This document shows, piece after piece, positions 12,470 through 23,764 of a stretch of 64,000 bases of DNA. Under the pieces are notes generated by a model. The model saw only the letters and a program-made list of their open reading frames with translations. It did no database searches and had not been told where the DNA came from. Source of the DNA: Usnea hakonensis. Its lineage: Eukaryota > Ascomycota > Lecanoromycetes > Lecanorales > Parmeliaceae. A program made the position numbers and the translations under genes. The DNA is taken from positions 62,001 through 126,000 of the forward strand of contig BLJB01000181.1 of the NCBI GenBank assembly GCA_013423325.1, read 5' to 3'. The stretch's first letter is position 1; each line of letters begins with the position of its first letter.

Positions 12470-14016
12470 TCACCTAAGCCTCGCCATCATCAGCGCTGGC
12501 TCCTCGACCAAATTCCCGACTCGCTCCGCCATTCTCGCCATTGTTGCACCGTCCACGACGCGATGATCAGCGCTCCAGCTAAAGTTCATGACGGCTTTCT
12601 TGACCACGCGGTCATGCTCGTCAAACGCTGGAATGACCCTGGCTTTTCCGATCCCCAAGATGGCAACCTCGCTTTGGACGAGGACTGGGGCCACATATGT
12701 CCCGCCTATGCTGCCAACGTTACTCACCGTCATGGTTCCACCTGTCAGATCGGTGATGGAGAGTTTACCATCCTTTGCGAGCGCTTGGAGCCGGGAAATC
12801 TCGGACGCGATGCTCAGGATCGATCTTGCGGAAACGTCCTTTATATTTGGTACCAGGAGCCCCTGAGGAGTGTCCATGGCCACTCCAATGTTATGCTTTT
12901 CGCGCATCACGAGCTTTGGGCCGTTGTCTCCCGTCCCCGTATCAACTCGAGCATTGAGTAGAGGAAAGTCCTCCAAAGCCACAGAGACCGCTTTGATAAC
13001 AAAGGGTAAGTAAGATAGCCTGTGGGAATTTGATGGTTGGTTGTTTAAGCGCTGCCGGAGTGTGGACAGCGCGGTCACGTCGATTTCGTTAGCATAGAGG
13101 AAATGCGGGATGCTGAGAGATCGTGTCATGGTTTTGAACATCTGGCTCTGGACGGGTGTGAGTGCAATCGGCTTTTCCACCTGGGCTTGATCTGCCTTGA
13201 GGTCAGAAGGCTGTGATTGCATCGACTGGGAAGTCTCTGATCTTTGGGCTGCTACGAATTGCTGGACATCATCTTTGGTTACGCGTCCGTCTTTCCCAGT
13301 AGCTGTGACATCTGCTATATTGATTTTGAGTTCTTTGAGAAGACCACGAACAGCAGGTGTAGCCAGTGCCGCATGTTTCTCTACAGGAGCAGTATCTTTT
13401 GCTTCTTCGGGTGATTCAGACTGCTGCTCTGCAGCCTTTTGCGGTTGCTGTGGATCTGACGGAGACCCTGCTTGCTCAGCTGGAGGGGCCAGAATGGCCT
13501 CGTTCTCGGGCAATATGTCGCTCTGAACATCGATGTCGCAGAGCGGCTTGTCATTCTTCAGCTTCAATGCTTTAAAATTGGAGAGCGAGATCAAGTCTTT
13601 ACCTTGCCCACCTGTGCTACATCCTCGGCTTCATAGTGCAACTTTTTTATCACTCCATCGAATCTGGATGTGATCTACTCACTGTTAATCGCTGTCATGG
13701 CCGTTGAGATTTCATAGCTCAAAGTACCTCTGTAATGGCTTTGTCAGATTGGACCTCGCAGATCTTGTCGAATTGCTCGACGCGTGCCCCTGGCTCGACG
13801 AACCATTGTATGATTTGTACTTCTTTGATGCCTATGACAGATAAGTAGAAGTCCATCTAGGATCAACCAGCAATACTCACCTTCTCCAATATCCGAGAGT
13901 AAGAATGGCCGCACTACAGGCCGTGGTATTGAAGCATGAAAGGGTCGGTGGAGAAGAGAAGCATTTCGACTTGTCCGAAGAAGGCATTGTCTAAATTGTA
14001 ATAGGGTCACTGTCAT
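12470..14016 (-). CDS. Mitochondrial branched-chain 2-oxoacid dehydrogenase E2 (dihydrolipoyl acyltransferase)
   Basis: Four minus-strand exons, 14016-13881, 13831-13728, 13674-13603 and 13546-12470, give 462 residues. An Arg/Ser-rich presequence (LRTSRNASLLHRPF) is followed by a lipoyl domain: LLSDIGEGIKEV, then EVQSDKAITE with the lipoyl lysine. Next come a Ser/Gln-rich linker, the E1/E3-binding domain (TPAVRGLLKELKINI...GKDGRV) and the acyltransferase core. The core ends with the catalytic DHRVVDGA motif. Family knowledge: this is the E2 core of BCKDH, which degrades Leu, Ile and Val keto acids in mitochondria. The order IKEV and the VPNI core favour BCKDH E2 over pyruvate or 2-oxoglutarate E2. 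An upstream in-frame Met at 14178 is less likely because the presequence begins well at 14016. Confidence 0.9.
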
Positions 14017-14495
14017 AATGGATGACACTTGAGGAGAAGATTGAGCATCAGCATATTTTCTGCTGTCCTTGGCTGTACTACTCAATTGAAGTGGTAAAGG
14101 TGGAGTATTTATAATTATTATGCAATGCAGGTACCAGGTACCATCAGTGTTAGATCTGCAGGGAATCTTTCTCCACATCCGGCAACACCCGCAACTAACC
14201 GTGCTTGTGGCGAGCTAAAAAGTGGCGGACGTGTTTAGCATAATGCCAAGACATTAACAATTCAACGTCATCGGATTACCTGATGCAACTTCTATATGCT
14301 CAACTGCTATATTTTGAGCTTCGTAGGATTTCATCTTATCAACGTTTTCGGTCTGATGATTGAGCTTCTTCGCGGTACTTGGTGCAAGTATCAAATAAGC
14401 ACGTTACAGATACATAGCCATGTGTATTCGAGCTCTTTCGCTGCTCTGGCCGACATCCCAGCTCAAAGCTGCCGCGGCCATTCCTAAACACGATC
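14017..14495. other. Intergenic, E2 promoter side
   Basis: About 480 bp between the E2 start and the 3' end of the F-box gene, both on the minus strand. No gene seen. Confidence 0.5.
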
Positions 14496-15258
14496 TCAGG
14501 TGGCCGTTACTTGCTTCACCTTCATCGTTCTTCCTTCCCCCAACCCAGCGATCACCATGCGACACTGCCTACACCACCTTTTCCCCCCGTCATCAAAGGT
14601 GATTTCAACAGCCCTCCCAAATGCGTAATCACGATAAGGAAATATTTTCAGGATGACCACATCTTGGACCCCCACTTCCTCCTTGTCATGCGTCAACATG
14701 AGCTTGCACCCTCCACACACGAACAACTTCTGCCTTTTGATCACCAAATCGCGACGGTCGTAGTGTCCGTTCGCGATCCCGCAATCAATGCAGGCCCGTC
14801 TGCCGTTGAGGTTCTGAGCGGCTTGGGCGTCTGAAAATGTTGCTTTTGATGCCGTCGACTTTTTGAAGACATTGCAATGTGAGCAAAGGAGGGTTTTCAG
14901 TTTGCGGGCTGAGTGCGCTTCGAAGCCCCTGTTGAATTGGACATATTCCTTATGAGTCATGAGGGGAGGAATGCCCACGCTTGCCCGGAGAGCCTTGCTG
15001 GTCAGTCTCAGACTGTGATGGCCGATGGGGTCAACGCTCGCTATTATAAATGCGAGCATCTCGTTCGGCAGGGTAGAGAGGGTGTGCGCGCTGTTGGGCG
15101 GCACACTTGGACCAGCGCTGAGGATGTCAGTGATAATCGAGCTGAGACCAAGGACCTGATACTCACACAGGCGTTTGCGCGCTGACCGCTGCATCGTTAT
15201 CCTCCACCTCGTCGTCCTCCACGACGTCAACGTCCCGTTCCTCGTTCGACGTGTCCAT
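14496..15258 (-). CDS. F-box protein with C-terminal Cys-rich (zinc-ribbon-like) region
   Basis: Two exons, 15258-15167 and 15117-14496, with a 49-nt intron, give 237 residues. An acidic N-terminus (EDDEVEDNDAA) leads into an F-box-like helix set, TLSTLPNEMLAFIIASVDPI then SLRLTSKALRA. The C-terminal half has spaced cysteine pairs: LCSHC, ACIDC, VCGGC and WCRQC, probably metal-binding. F-box proteins usually recruit substrates to SCF ubiquitin ligases through Skp1; the substrate here is unknown. A further 5' exon is possible: GT-AG joins upstream of 15258 keep a frame open (reading KLGRARGNKAS), but no start codon was found there. Confidence 0.68.
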
Positions 15259-16430
15259 ACTGTCGTCTGTGAGCGAGGCACTCGTTGACCTGGATGGCTG
15301 TCAATGAAGATCGGACTCTATGATGAGAGTCGACTTACTCTGATGCCTTGTTACCGCGCGCACGACCAAGCTTCTAGCCGGACATTAGTACATGAACACC
15401 TTGCAACGAGATCGAAAGCAGGTGACGCATACCAAAGTCCAGAAGTCAAATGCAGACCCTCTCAAAGCTCCAACGGTGTTGAGCAGGGATCGAGGCGTCC
15501 ACGGCACAAGACAGAAAGCTCTCGAAGCAGTCGAAGCTACCACAGCTCAAAGAAAGTTGAAAGCGAGTGATCCTGACCGTCTTTCAAAAAGGTATGCAGG
15601 AAGCTATAAAGAAGAAAGAAGAAAAAAGAAGCCTCGTCCTCTATATATTTACGCCTATATTTATACCCCCGAAAGCCTCCACCTTCGCATTCATATTCAC
15701 GTTTCAAGACACCCAGCCACCGTCGGAGTCAACTGCCCCCAGCAATCTCCGTGCTTCCCCTCATCTGTCCCACTAGCGTAGACACAATACACAACCTCCG
15801 CACCAGAAAACATAGGAAACTGAGTGTTGAGAGATGGACGGAGACTGGGGTGGGAGGATGTAAGAAAAAGGATCCAATCGGAGAATCTCAGGGGGATTAA
15901 ATAGTGCAGTGGGCTAGTGGCGAGTGATGTGAAGTGGAGGAATTCACTACTCTTTGCTGAAAGTGAATGAGAGGGGATTGATTCACTGGGAGGGGGATAT
16001 TCACCTATAAGACCTTGTCACTTGACCTCCCCTTCCAATCTCCCGAGTCCGCACTCAAGGATATACATCAAAACCAAGCAAAATCAGCTTTCGTATCCTG
16101 ATACAAAGTGAAGAGCATATCCCAATTCCCTCCCTCCTTCTCTCTCCACCTCCATCACTATTACAACTCAAACAGTAATTCACGCCCCTTCACTCTTCAC
16201 ACAACACCAACCAATGCGTAGATCACATACGCTCTCGCGATGGATTTTTGCCACTCATATACCATGAACCCGTAAACACTTTCATATCCCCGTCTCCCAA
16301 TACATACCCATACCCACCACCCATCCCCTCAATCCCAAATCACAAACCACCCCTCTCCTCCCCTCCTCCCCTTCTCCCCCTTTTCTAATATATCCCCACG
16401 CTCCGTCCCCCTACCTACCATACCCGTTCA

Positions 16431-16450
16431 TCCCATCCCATCCCATCCCA
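16431..16450. repeat. (CCCAT)n microsatellite
   Basis: Four tandem TCCCA units. Confidence 0.8.
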
Positions 16451-16649
16451 AACCAAACCTGACACCAGCTATCTAGCTCGTTCCCATCCATCATATCCCC
16501 CCACCCATCACATCCACCCACCCATCCATCTACAAAACATCATCTTACCTACCTACCATACATGGAGTCATACCGAGCCACCCGCCAGCATTCATCCACG
16601 CACGGAAATAACGTACCCCCCTTTTTTTTTCGTGATGGGGTATGTAGGT

Positions 16650-16697
16650 TTGGTATTGGTATTGGTATTGGGGATAGATAGATAGATAGATAGATAG
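16650..16697. repeat. (TTGGTA)n followed by (GATA)n microsatellites
   Basis: Three to four TTGGTA units directly followed by about six GATA units. Confidence 0.85.
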
Positions 16698-16858
16698 GGG
16701 ATGGGTGGGGCGTGAAGGTCGATGCGCCTGTCCTAGAGGACACATAAAAGCGGGAGGGGGAGAGGGGAAGTCTTCCTCTGGAAATGAAAAGAAAGGAAAG
16801 GAAGGGAATAAAACCATCAATCAATTCATATCACTCACATCCTCCTCCAACACGACCT

Positions 16859-16859
<1 letters not shown>

Positions 16860-16914
<55 letters not shown>
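16860..16914. repeat. Poly-C homopolymer, about 55 nt
   Basis: An uninterrupted C run. Its exact length in the genome is doubtful because sequencing handles such runs badly. Confidence 0.85.
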
Positions 16915-16916
<2 letters not shown>

Positions 16917-17302
16917 CCTCCCCTCCACCATCATACGCTTCTAGAGTCATAAGAACTTCCCACCCAGCTCAGTGAAATCTCAACGCGAGACACAAAATCG
17001 CCACGGTCATCTCCAACCATCAGAAGCGAAAGTGGAAAAGTCATTAATATGTCATCTATGACCGGTATATCGTACAGTACATGGCCCATGAAATACGTCC
17101 GATATGCAGAAAAGGATTATATATGGGGTATCTTGCCGAAAATTAAGCCCTTTTTCCCCTATAAATTTTGACCGCATCAAAGTCATGCAACATTAAACAA
17201 AGAAATCTTACCATGAAATGCAAACAACATTAGTAGCAGTCTCCAAAATATGGCCAGTTTATATCTGGCCTGGCTCTTCATGCCTGGCGCTCATTAGAGG
17301 CA

Positions 17303-19759
17303 TCAAAATGCCTCCCCATTCACCTCACCATCCAGCATGCGGCGCGCAGTATCCAATTTCCGGCGACAGACTCGGGTCTCATATACTGCTCCTTCGGCGC
17401 CTAGCTTATGAAGACTAGCACAGACTTTGGCAAGGCTCCCGACCAATCGCTCGATGAGCTCGCGATCTCTTTCGCCGATTTGGAGAGATTTGACGGGCCC
17501 ACCCTGCTCAGGAGGATCTGGGCTAGCAATTGATGTTAGATACGATAGTAGGTCTGGAGGCTGGGTGGGAGGAGCTTCATTCCTGGGCGCTTTCGCATCG
17601 GTCCTGGATCCCTTGTATGCTGATGCTATGTGCTTTTTATTTCTCAGTTTTGGAGATCCACTATTGCCGTTGACCTTGTGCATCTTCATTTCTGGCAGCC
17701 AAGATCCAGCCATGGTTTGGCGAGGAGTCCAATCGTCATCATCTCCAGAGCGAGGCGAGGGTTTTCCTTCAGTGGCCGTGGCAAACGTGTTGACAGTGGA
17801 TACTGAATCAACGCTGTCCTTTCTCGCATGGCTACCACTGCTCGAGCTTTCGTTTCCGTTTGCTGCCTGCCCGTTAACTTCGCTCGCTGTGTCCCTTGCT
17901 TTGGTAGTCTCGACCGAAGAAACAGAGCTGTCACTGTCTCTCCGTTTTCGCATGCTGCTACTCCGTCTCACGCCCACACCGCTGTAACTTCCAATAGCAC
18001 TATGAAGAATAAAGTGTTCGTAGTCAAAAGCATCTGGTCGGTCCTCGTGTCTTCCGACAAGAGGCTCTGCGGATGTTTCATGATAATCCTGGTCTCCGTA
18101 CAAGCTATCTTCAATGCCATCTCCATCAACAGAAGACGTATCATCAATAATTACTAGCCGTTGAGCCGGACTTGGATTTTGGTCTCTGTGGTACCTTACG
18201 GACTCAATTTGTGAAATCCTTGGGGTGGACTCCTCTTCGAGACCTGTCGATTTTGGCAAGGAATCTTCAATAGTAAGGTCGCCATTCCATGATGTAACGT
18301 CTTCTGTAGTAGCCACGGGTATGTGTCCGAGGGTCTCTGGAGGGGCTAGGTTAGGAGATTCTTCAGTATCTGGTTTCTTTGGCGCCTCTCGAAGCCGGGG
18401 TCCTTGAGCAGCTGACTGGCCAGCCTCCTCGGCCGGCTGCCCAGTATACCATTGCTCAGCTGCGGTGAACGGGCTTGGTGTGCGCAAACTCTGCATGCTT
18501 CGTCTTCGCAGATTATCTTCGTTTGCTCGCCGCTTCAACGTTGAGATCTTCCCTTTCAGATCCTGCATTTGATCACGGAGGTCGCGCATCTGATTAGTAG
18601 ATCGAGCCCTGGTAAGTCCAATAGTAGGAGGACTCCGAATCTCGAATGTGGCTGCCTTCGGCGAATTTTCTAGGTCAAAAGTTTCGTCGTCTCCGTACTC
18701 GTCAACTTGCAGAGACTGCTCGAAAGACTCTGGAGCAGGGCCGTCTTCGTTAAGTGGCTGCAGGCCGTTGTTGTGCCTGGCTGCGTGACTGAGACTTGTA
18801 TTACGTGTCAAGCCATTCCAAAACCAATTGCGACTAGGTTCCGAATTCCTGTCTTTGGCAGCTGAATCTACGCCATGGCCGTATATACTTTTGTCTTCTG
18901 TGGACAGAGTATCGGGCGCTGTATGTAAGGTGGATGGCACTGCAGTCTCGCTGGATGCTCTATAATGCCCTTGCTGGTTCTCATCTAGCATCGGTAAGTT
19001 GGCTTGTCGGTGCTTCGACAGCGAAAAGGCGCCCTGGCTTCTGCCCTTCTTTGGTAAGGTATATAGTGATACAGGCTCCGCCGCACGATTAGAGAACGAT
19101 GACATTGATGAGGAAGGTCTGCCTCCTAATGTACTGCGCGCTCTAGTAAGATTACCCTCCATATTCTGACTGGCGTTAGCAAAGAATTTCCGAAAACCCC
19201 AAACCTGCCTAGAGCTCACCGTAAGACGCTTTTTGGCATTAGCCAGGATCTCCTCTGCCCTTCTGGTCATTGCCGCGTGCGAGTGTGGGTCATCCTCATC
19301 TTCGTCCAGGATTGACGGAGGACTATAGACGTTATCCCCAATCTCGAGGGAATCTGAGTCCGGCACGCTAGCCTCTGCATAGCCATTCTGCCCTTGATGA
19401 TTACAGTCTTCCTGAAGTGTTGGTGACGACGCCAGCGCAGCCACTTCTTTTGGTGTATTCCGCTCATTGTCTTTCTCTGAGCCCGCTTGATGCATTGTAG
19501 AGCCATCATGGCGGCGAAGAACTCCATTTTTGAACGGGCCGAACATGATGCCCTCCTCTCGAGGTGGATGGTCAGGCGCCGGATCAGACGTGATATGCTG
19601 GATATTGGCGGGCGATGGAGAAGGCAATCGCTGTTGTCTCGTTGGAGTAGATGGGGAGGACTCGGCAGAGGAAGGACGATTATGGGGTAATATCATGTCG
19701 GGATTGGTGAGAGTAGGGGACGAGGGAGCCATTGGATGCCGAGGATGCTGGATCTGCAT
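17303..19759 (-). CDS. Large low-complexity fungal protein of unknown function
   Basis: One long frame of 818 codons, or about 800 residues if a 54-nt in-frame segment (19219-19166) is an intron. It has a GTGAGC donor, GCTAAC branch-like site and CAG acceptor, and removing it joins AKKRLT to NMEGNLTRARS. The protein is mostly Ser/Pro/Glu-rich and likely disordered. Three islands look conserved: RRAEEILANAKKRLT, a short coiled coil (RDLRDQMQDLKGKISTLKRR) followed by RTPSPFTAAEQWYTG, and a C-terminal helical block (ERDRELIERLVGSLAKVCAS). I recall similar blocks in other moulds, but no function. A second Met 9 residues downstream is an equally good start. No membrane segment seen. Confidence 0.7.
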   Translation of the reverse strand: MQIQHPRHPMAPSSPTLTNPDMILPHNRPSSAESSPSTPTRQQRLPSPSPANIQHITSDPAPDHPPREEGIMFGPFKNGVLRRHDGSTMHQAGSEKDNERNTPKEVAALASSPTLQEDCNHQGQNGYAEASVPDSDSLEIGDNVYSPPSILDEDEDDPHSHAAMTRRAEEILANAKKRLTVSSRQVWGFRKFFANASQNMEGNLTRARSTLGGRPSSSMSSFSNRAAEPVSLYTLPKKGRSQGAFSLSKHRQANLPMLDENQQGHYRASSETAVPSTLHTAPDTLSTEDKSIYGHGVDSAAKDRNSEPSRNWFWNGLTRNTSLSHAARHNNGLQPLNEDGPAPESFEQSLQVDEYGDDETFDLENSPKAATFEIRSPPTIGLTRARSTNQMRDLRDQMQDLKGKISTLKRRANEDNLRRRSMQSLRTPSPFTAAEQWYTGQPAEEAGQSAAQGPRLREAPKKPDTEESPNLAPPETLGHIPVATTEDVTSWNGDLTIEDSLPKSTGLEEESTPRISQIESVRYHRDQNPSPAQRLVIIDDTSSVDGDGIEDSLYGDQDYHETSAEPLVGRHEDRPDAFDYEHFILHSAIGSYSGVGVRRSSSMRKRRDSDSSVSSVETTKARDTASEVNGQAANGNESSSSGSHARKDSVDSVSTVNTFATATEGKPSPRSGDDDDWTPRQTMAGSWLPEMKMHKVNGNSGSPKLRNKKHIASAYKGSRTDAKAPRNEAPPTQPPDLLSYLTSIASPDPPEQGGPVKSLQIGERDRELIERLVGSLAKVCASLHKLGAEGAVYETRVCRRKLDTARRMLDGEVNGEAF

Positions 19760-21112
19760 CTAGGACACGGACGGCTATCGCGCATTGACAATTTTCGTGG
19801 TGGAAGAGTTTGCTTTCCTCAGGCTTCATGCATGGCAATAAGCGCAATCAATTGCCCCAAACATGTTCGTATCCGGCAGATAAATAAGCTTCATCATGAC
19901 AAAATGGCCGATGGAACTTTGACGTCTGCAAGAAGAGATGAGTAAACATGTATATAAGTAGTAGGGGTAGCAGTAGAAAGAGAGAGAGAAAGAATGAGAG
20001 CTGAATGGCAATGAAATAAAGGCATTAATTATCTTGTTACAGGTTCGAGTGTGAAAATGTGAAGTGTGCGGAGGATGGTGGAAGAGGTTGAAACGTATCA
20101 GTAGTATCAATCAGGGTGAGCGCGCAAATGGGCCGTTTGTCTGGCAGCCACGCGGGTCAATGAGTGGGAACGATCCCTGTTAATACCCTACCGAGTACCC
20201 CTCGTACCTTAATCCTTCATCTAGCGCCAATGTGGGTCACCGAAAAGGGTTAGCCTGCGCGTCCTTTCCAGCCGTCTCCCTTGTCGAAACACTGAAGCTC
20301 CAGCGGCGACATGCATCTCTGTGGCTCAGAGACCATGGGAGGAGATTGATACACTCAAGGGACTCAGAACCTTCAGTCATCACAGAGGGAGCATACGAAA
20401 AAGGAGAGCATGGCAGCAGACACACTTTATGCCTTGGTACCCAAGGATCGCCAAGAGCAAATCTGCGAAAAGATTGGTAGACGATGAGGTACGAGTACTT
20501 CAGCTTTGCAATTCCAGCAATCCTGCATGTTTCCGGTTACAAAATCATAATTACGCCGCCTCCAGTATATCCAAATCTCCCTACTCGCGCTCCCGACATC
20601 TCGGCCAATTCCTGGCGAAAAAACGAGGTTCAAAATTAGGGTCAGCATTACATTTACCATCAATATAGGAGCCCACACATATCTCTCTCTTTCGCTCTCT
20701 CCTATCCAAAAAGTATTTGTTACCTGTCGGTACGTATCCGGGACTCATTATCAAATTGGCATCATCCCATCAAACACCCATCCCGTCCACTATTTGCCCT
20801 CGTGCACATTTGGTAGTGAATCCATACATGGTATCATCCCTTAATTATCTGTCTTTGGAATAGCTGAAGAGGCATCGCACGGTCCAGAGGTAGCTGTTCC
20901 TCATTGGAAATATCGTCCTCAGATCAACGGCTGCTGAAGATTCGAATATAATTTAGCTCTGCCGTGTCCTTGAGCCTTGAGGTCCAACCCTTCACAGCGT
21001 GCTCCGGATGCTACAGTCACTAGGGTCTTAGCCTTTTCCTTTCACAGATAAATGGCGACATCTTGTATTATTAATCAAATATGGAGAAATTAAAGAGGCC
21101 TTAAAGCGGACT
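19760..21112. other. Intergenic region, no gene recognised
   Basis: About 1.35 kb between two minus-strand genes. Short open frames only; none shows family resemblance. It should hold the promoter of the 800-residue orphan and the PUF6 terminator. Confidence 0.5.
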
Positions 21113-23283
21113 TTATTTTCCATCAAGTTTTCGAAGCAGAAGCTGAGTTCCCTTATTACCAGTTTTGACAGGCGGCACGTCGACAGACTTGACCCCTTTT
21201 GACTTCTTGCCCTTCAACCTACCACCTCCCTCCCCAACTACTCCGGCCGCTTCAATGAGCTTCTGCTTACTTGTCGCCTCGCTCAACTTGCCCTTCAACT
21301 GCTCCACATGAGAAAATCCTGGCGCTTCTAGTAACCCCACCACAACAAATGAGTTAGCACCTGTTGCCCAATCCAAGATCTCACCCTTGATTGCACTATA
21401 AAAGACATCATGGAACCCCAACGCAGGATCTGCGAGATCAATTCTTTTTTCAATTGGATTGAATCGTCCACCCAGCACTAAGCTCTTCAACATTCTTCCA
21501 GCGGCAGGGGATTCCAACAAAGACTTGGTCTCGTTATCGACTTTTGCCAACGCAGCAATGGCAATCACAGCAGGCTCCCTTCCTGAAGGAGCGCTGAGGA
21601 GTACTTCAGTCATGAATTGACACCCGAAGCTCATGGTCATCAACTCCTTCGCATGGGGAGATATCAGAGAAAGCAATGGCGGTGAAAGCGATGCAACCAA
21701 CTCTTTCCGCCTCACTTCGGGATCTTTCCTTGATGTTGTACTTCGAATCCTGTCAATCTCATCAAGTATTTTGAGGTCCTCAGTCGACAGAATCGCCTTC
21801 GATTTGCCGCAAAATGGGTAGAGAAGCGTTGTTCGAGAATTGAGATGATTGATAGCTTGTAGTAGATCTTGCTGTTGGCCCTCAGAGAGTGGTTCTTTGC
21901 CTATGAGTTCGGTAAAAACGGTCTTGGAAACGAGGACTGTGTCATCGATGACATCATAGACCGTGAGGAGGACCTGATGCCCGTAAGCGTCGTAAGCCAG
22001 AGCCTTCATATTCTCCTTGAACGTTTTAAGTATTTGTTTTCGGTCTTTCGAGTTGCCGTATGCGAAGGCCAGGCACACGAGCCGAGCACCGGACTTGGTA
22101 AAAGCAAGGTTTTTGATTAAATCGCCTTCCTCGTCACCCTTCAATAACTCTATGAATTCGGTGGCTTCTTCGCTTCCCGGCGCCAGGTTGAGGAACTGCT
22201 GGAGCATGGCGTCGTGGAGCATCGTGAAGCCTGTAGTCTTCTTCTGCACAAGTAAATTGACCAGGTCATGTAAAGATCGCATAATAGGCGTCCTTTTCTC
22301 GGGATGGTCTTCGAAGATGTTCTTCAAGTCCGCGGATACTGGGCTAGCCTCGCTGGACTTGAACAGAGCAAATTCGGCGCCATACCACTCTCGTAGCAGC
22401 GTGGCCTTCTGTGAAGGCGTTGCAATGCCCCGATATATATCATCCAGTATCCAGGAAGCTTCTGAATGCTTGATCATCCGTCTCACATGACCATAGAATT
22501 CCGGCACGACCAGATCCCTAGTCTCCTCATCACCATGTACCAGTATCTTTCCTATCAAGAATTTTGCGTATTTGCTCTCAGCCAATGTCTTATATTCTCC
22601 CTTTAATTCTCTTGCTATCATTTTCCGCTGATCAATGTTGGCGTATTTGAGCGCGGTCTGGATGACCCTGACCGAGTCGTGCTTGAAAACAAAATCCTTG
22701 ACTCGTCCAGTAATAATGTCGTAAAGCTCCGTGACGAGCGCCTTTCGTTCATCTCTGGGGACATGCGATTTTCGTCGTAAGCGCTCCCAAAGCTTCTTGG
22801 AACGAGCTATTGAATCGGCATTGGGTTTAGCGGCTTTGCGTTCTTGCTTCTCGACCTTTTGCTTTGCATGTGCTTCTTTAGATGTATTCCCTACCCTTGC
22901 ATTAGCTACGCTCAGGTACTTCTGTTATAATCTGACATGCCTGATGCGCTGCCACTGATGTTTGAAGCCTTCCTTGCTGACGGCGATGTACCTGCAGCAC
23001 TCTTCATTCCTCCACCATCATTGTCTTCTGCAAGTACACCGTCGTCCCAAGCTTCAGCTTCATCTTCCTTGGCGTCCTCGTCTGATGGCCAGCTCACACC
23101 GTCATCATCACCGCTTTGCGATGCAGTGTCTGATTCCACTAGAGGATCTGAATCTGTGGCCGTCTCTAATTCTTGTAGGCTTATTGAGCTTTTAGCAAGC
23201 TTTTCTTCCTTCTTCGGCTTTTTAGATACATTGCCGGCGTGAAGCTTCGTACTTGGATTCTCTTTGCGCTTTGAAGCTGCCAT
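21113..23283 (-). CDS. PUF6: Puf6-type pumilio-repeat RNA-binding protein (ribosome biogenesis)
   Basis: Two exons, 23283-22992 and 22890-21113, joined over a 101-nt intron, give 689 residues. The N-terminus is Lys-rich then strongly acidic (nucleolar style). Exon 2 begins TSKEAHAKQKVEKQERKAAK and continues SKKLWERLRRKSHVP, RVKDFVFKHDSVRVIQTALK and KYAKFLIGKILVHG: divergent PUF repeats of the Puf6/PUM3 type. The later part fits the CPL domain and the tail is basic (GGGRLKGKKSKG). Yeast Puf6 acts in 60S assembly and represses ASH1 mRNA. The intron join was chosen because it restores the conserved NTSKEAHAK stretch; a closer acceptor gives a stop. Confidence 0.9.
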
Positions 23284-23764
23284 AGCTGGTCGATTTATTC
23301 GAACGAGGGACGAAAGGAATGTGGGTGGGTTGTAGGATATTTTTCACGGCCCTCCTCGGCAAAAGTTGCCTTTACTCGTGCATAGTCTGACAGCAGCCAG
23401 AATCACGTTCAAACCCAGGATGGAAGATTTACAGAAGGACTAGAGGACAAGAATAACAGATGATCAGAAGTAAATATGGTATTTTCATTCGTTCTTCTCC
23501 CATTACGTGGCTAGCCCTATCAATAACGACACCAATTCCACTCCAGGGAAGCCTGCTCATCATATATAACATCATGCAAACTCGTTAACTATTACAACCT
23601 GTGGCCTCGCAGCCGTGTTTCTTATGTAGCGACAGGATCTCCAGATCGTTGACGGCTAGCAACGCCGAGCCGCCTCCCATTAGAATGACCTAGTACCTAA
23701 TGCATACTAATACGGTCGTCTTTCGTTGTGGCAGAGGCATTCTCAGATTCCAACAATGGACCAT
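23284..23764. other. Intergenic, PUF6 promoter side
   Basis: About 480 bp without coding signal, between PUF6 and the next minus-strand gene. Confidence 0.5.

Larger units (their letters stand above)
15259..17302. other. Intergenic region rich in simple repeats
   Basis: About 2 kb with no supported gene apart from possible 5' exon sequence of the F-box gene near 15330-15590. Pyrimidine-rich from about 16100 and carries CCCAT, TTGGTA, GATA and long poly-C repeats. Proline-only open frames across the poly-C are artefacts. Confidence 0.5.

Noticed and set aside
12467..12961. Plus-strand 164-codon frame
   Set aside because: Antisense shadow of the well-supported E2 acyltransferase exon.
14017..14178. 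Upstream Met for the E2 gene
   Set aside because: The extra 54 residues do not look like a mitochondrial presequence, whereas the downstream start begins one directly.
16705..16975. Plus-strand frames with long proline runs across the poly-C tract
   Set aside because: They are translations of a homopolymer and have no other protein character.
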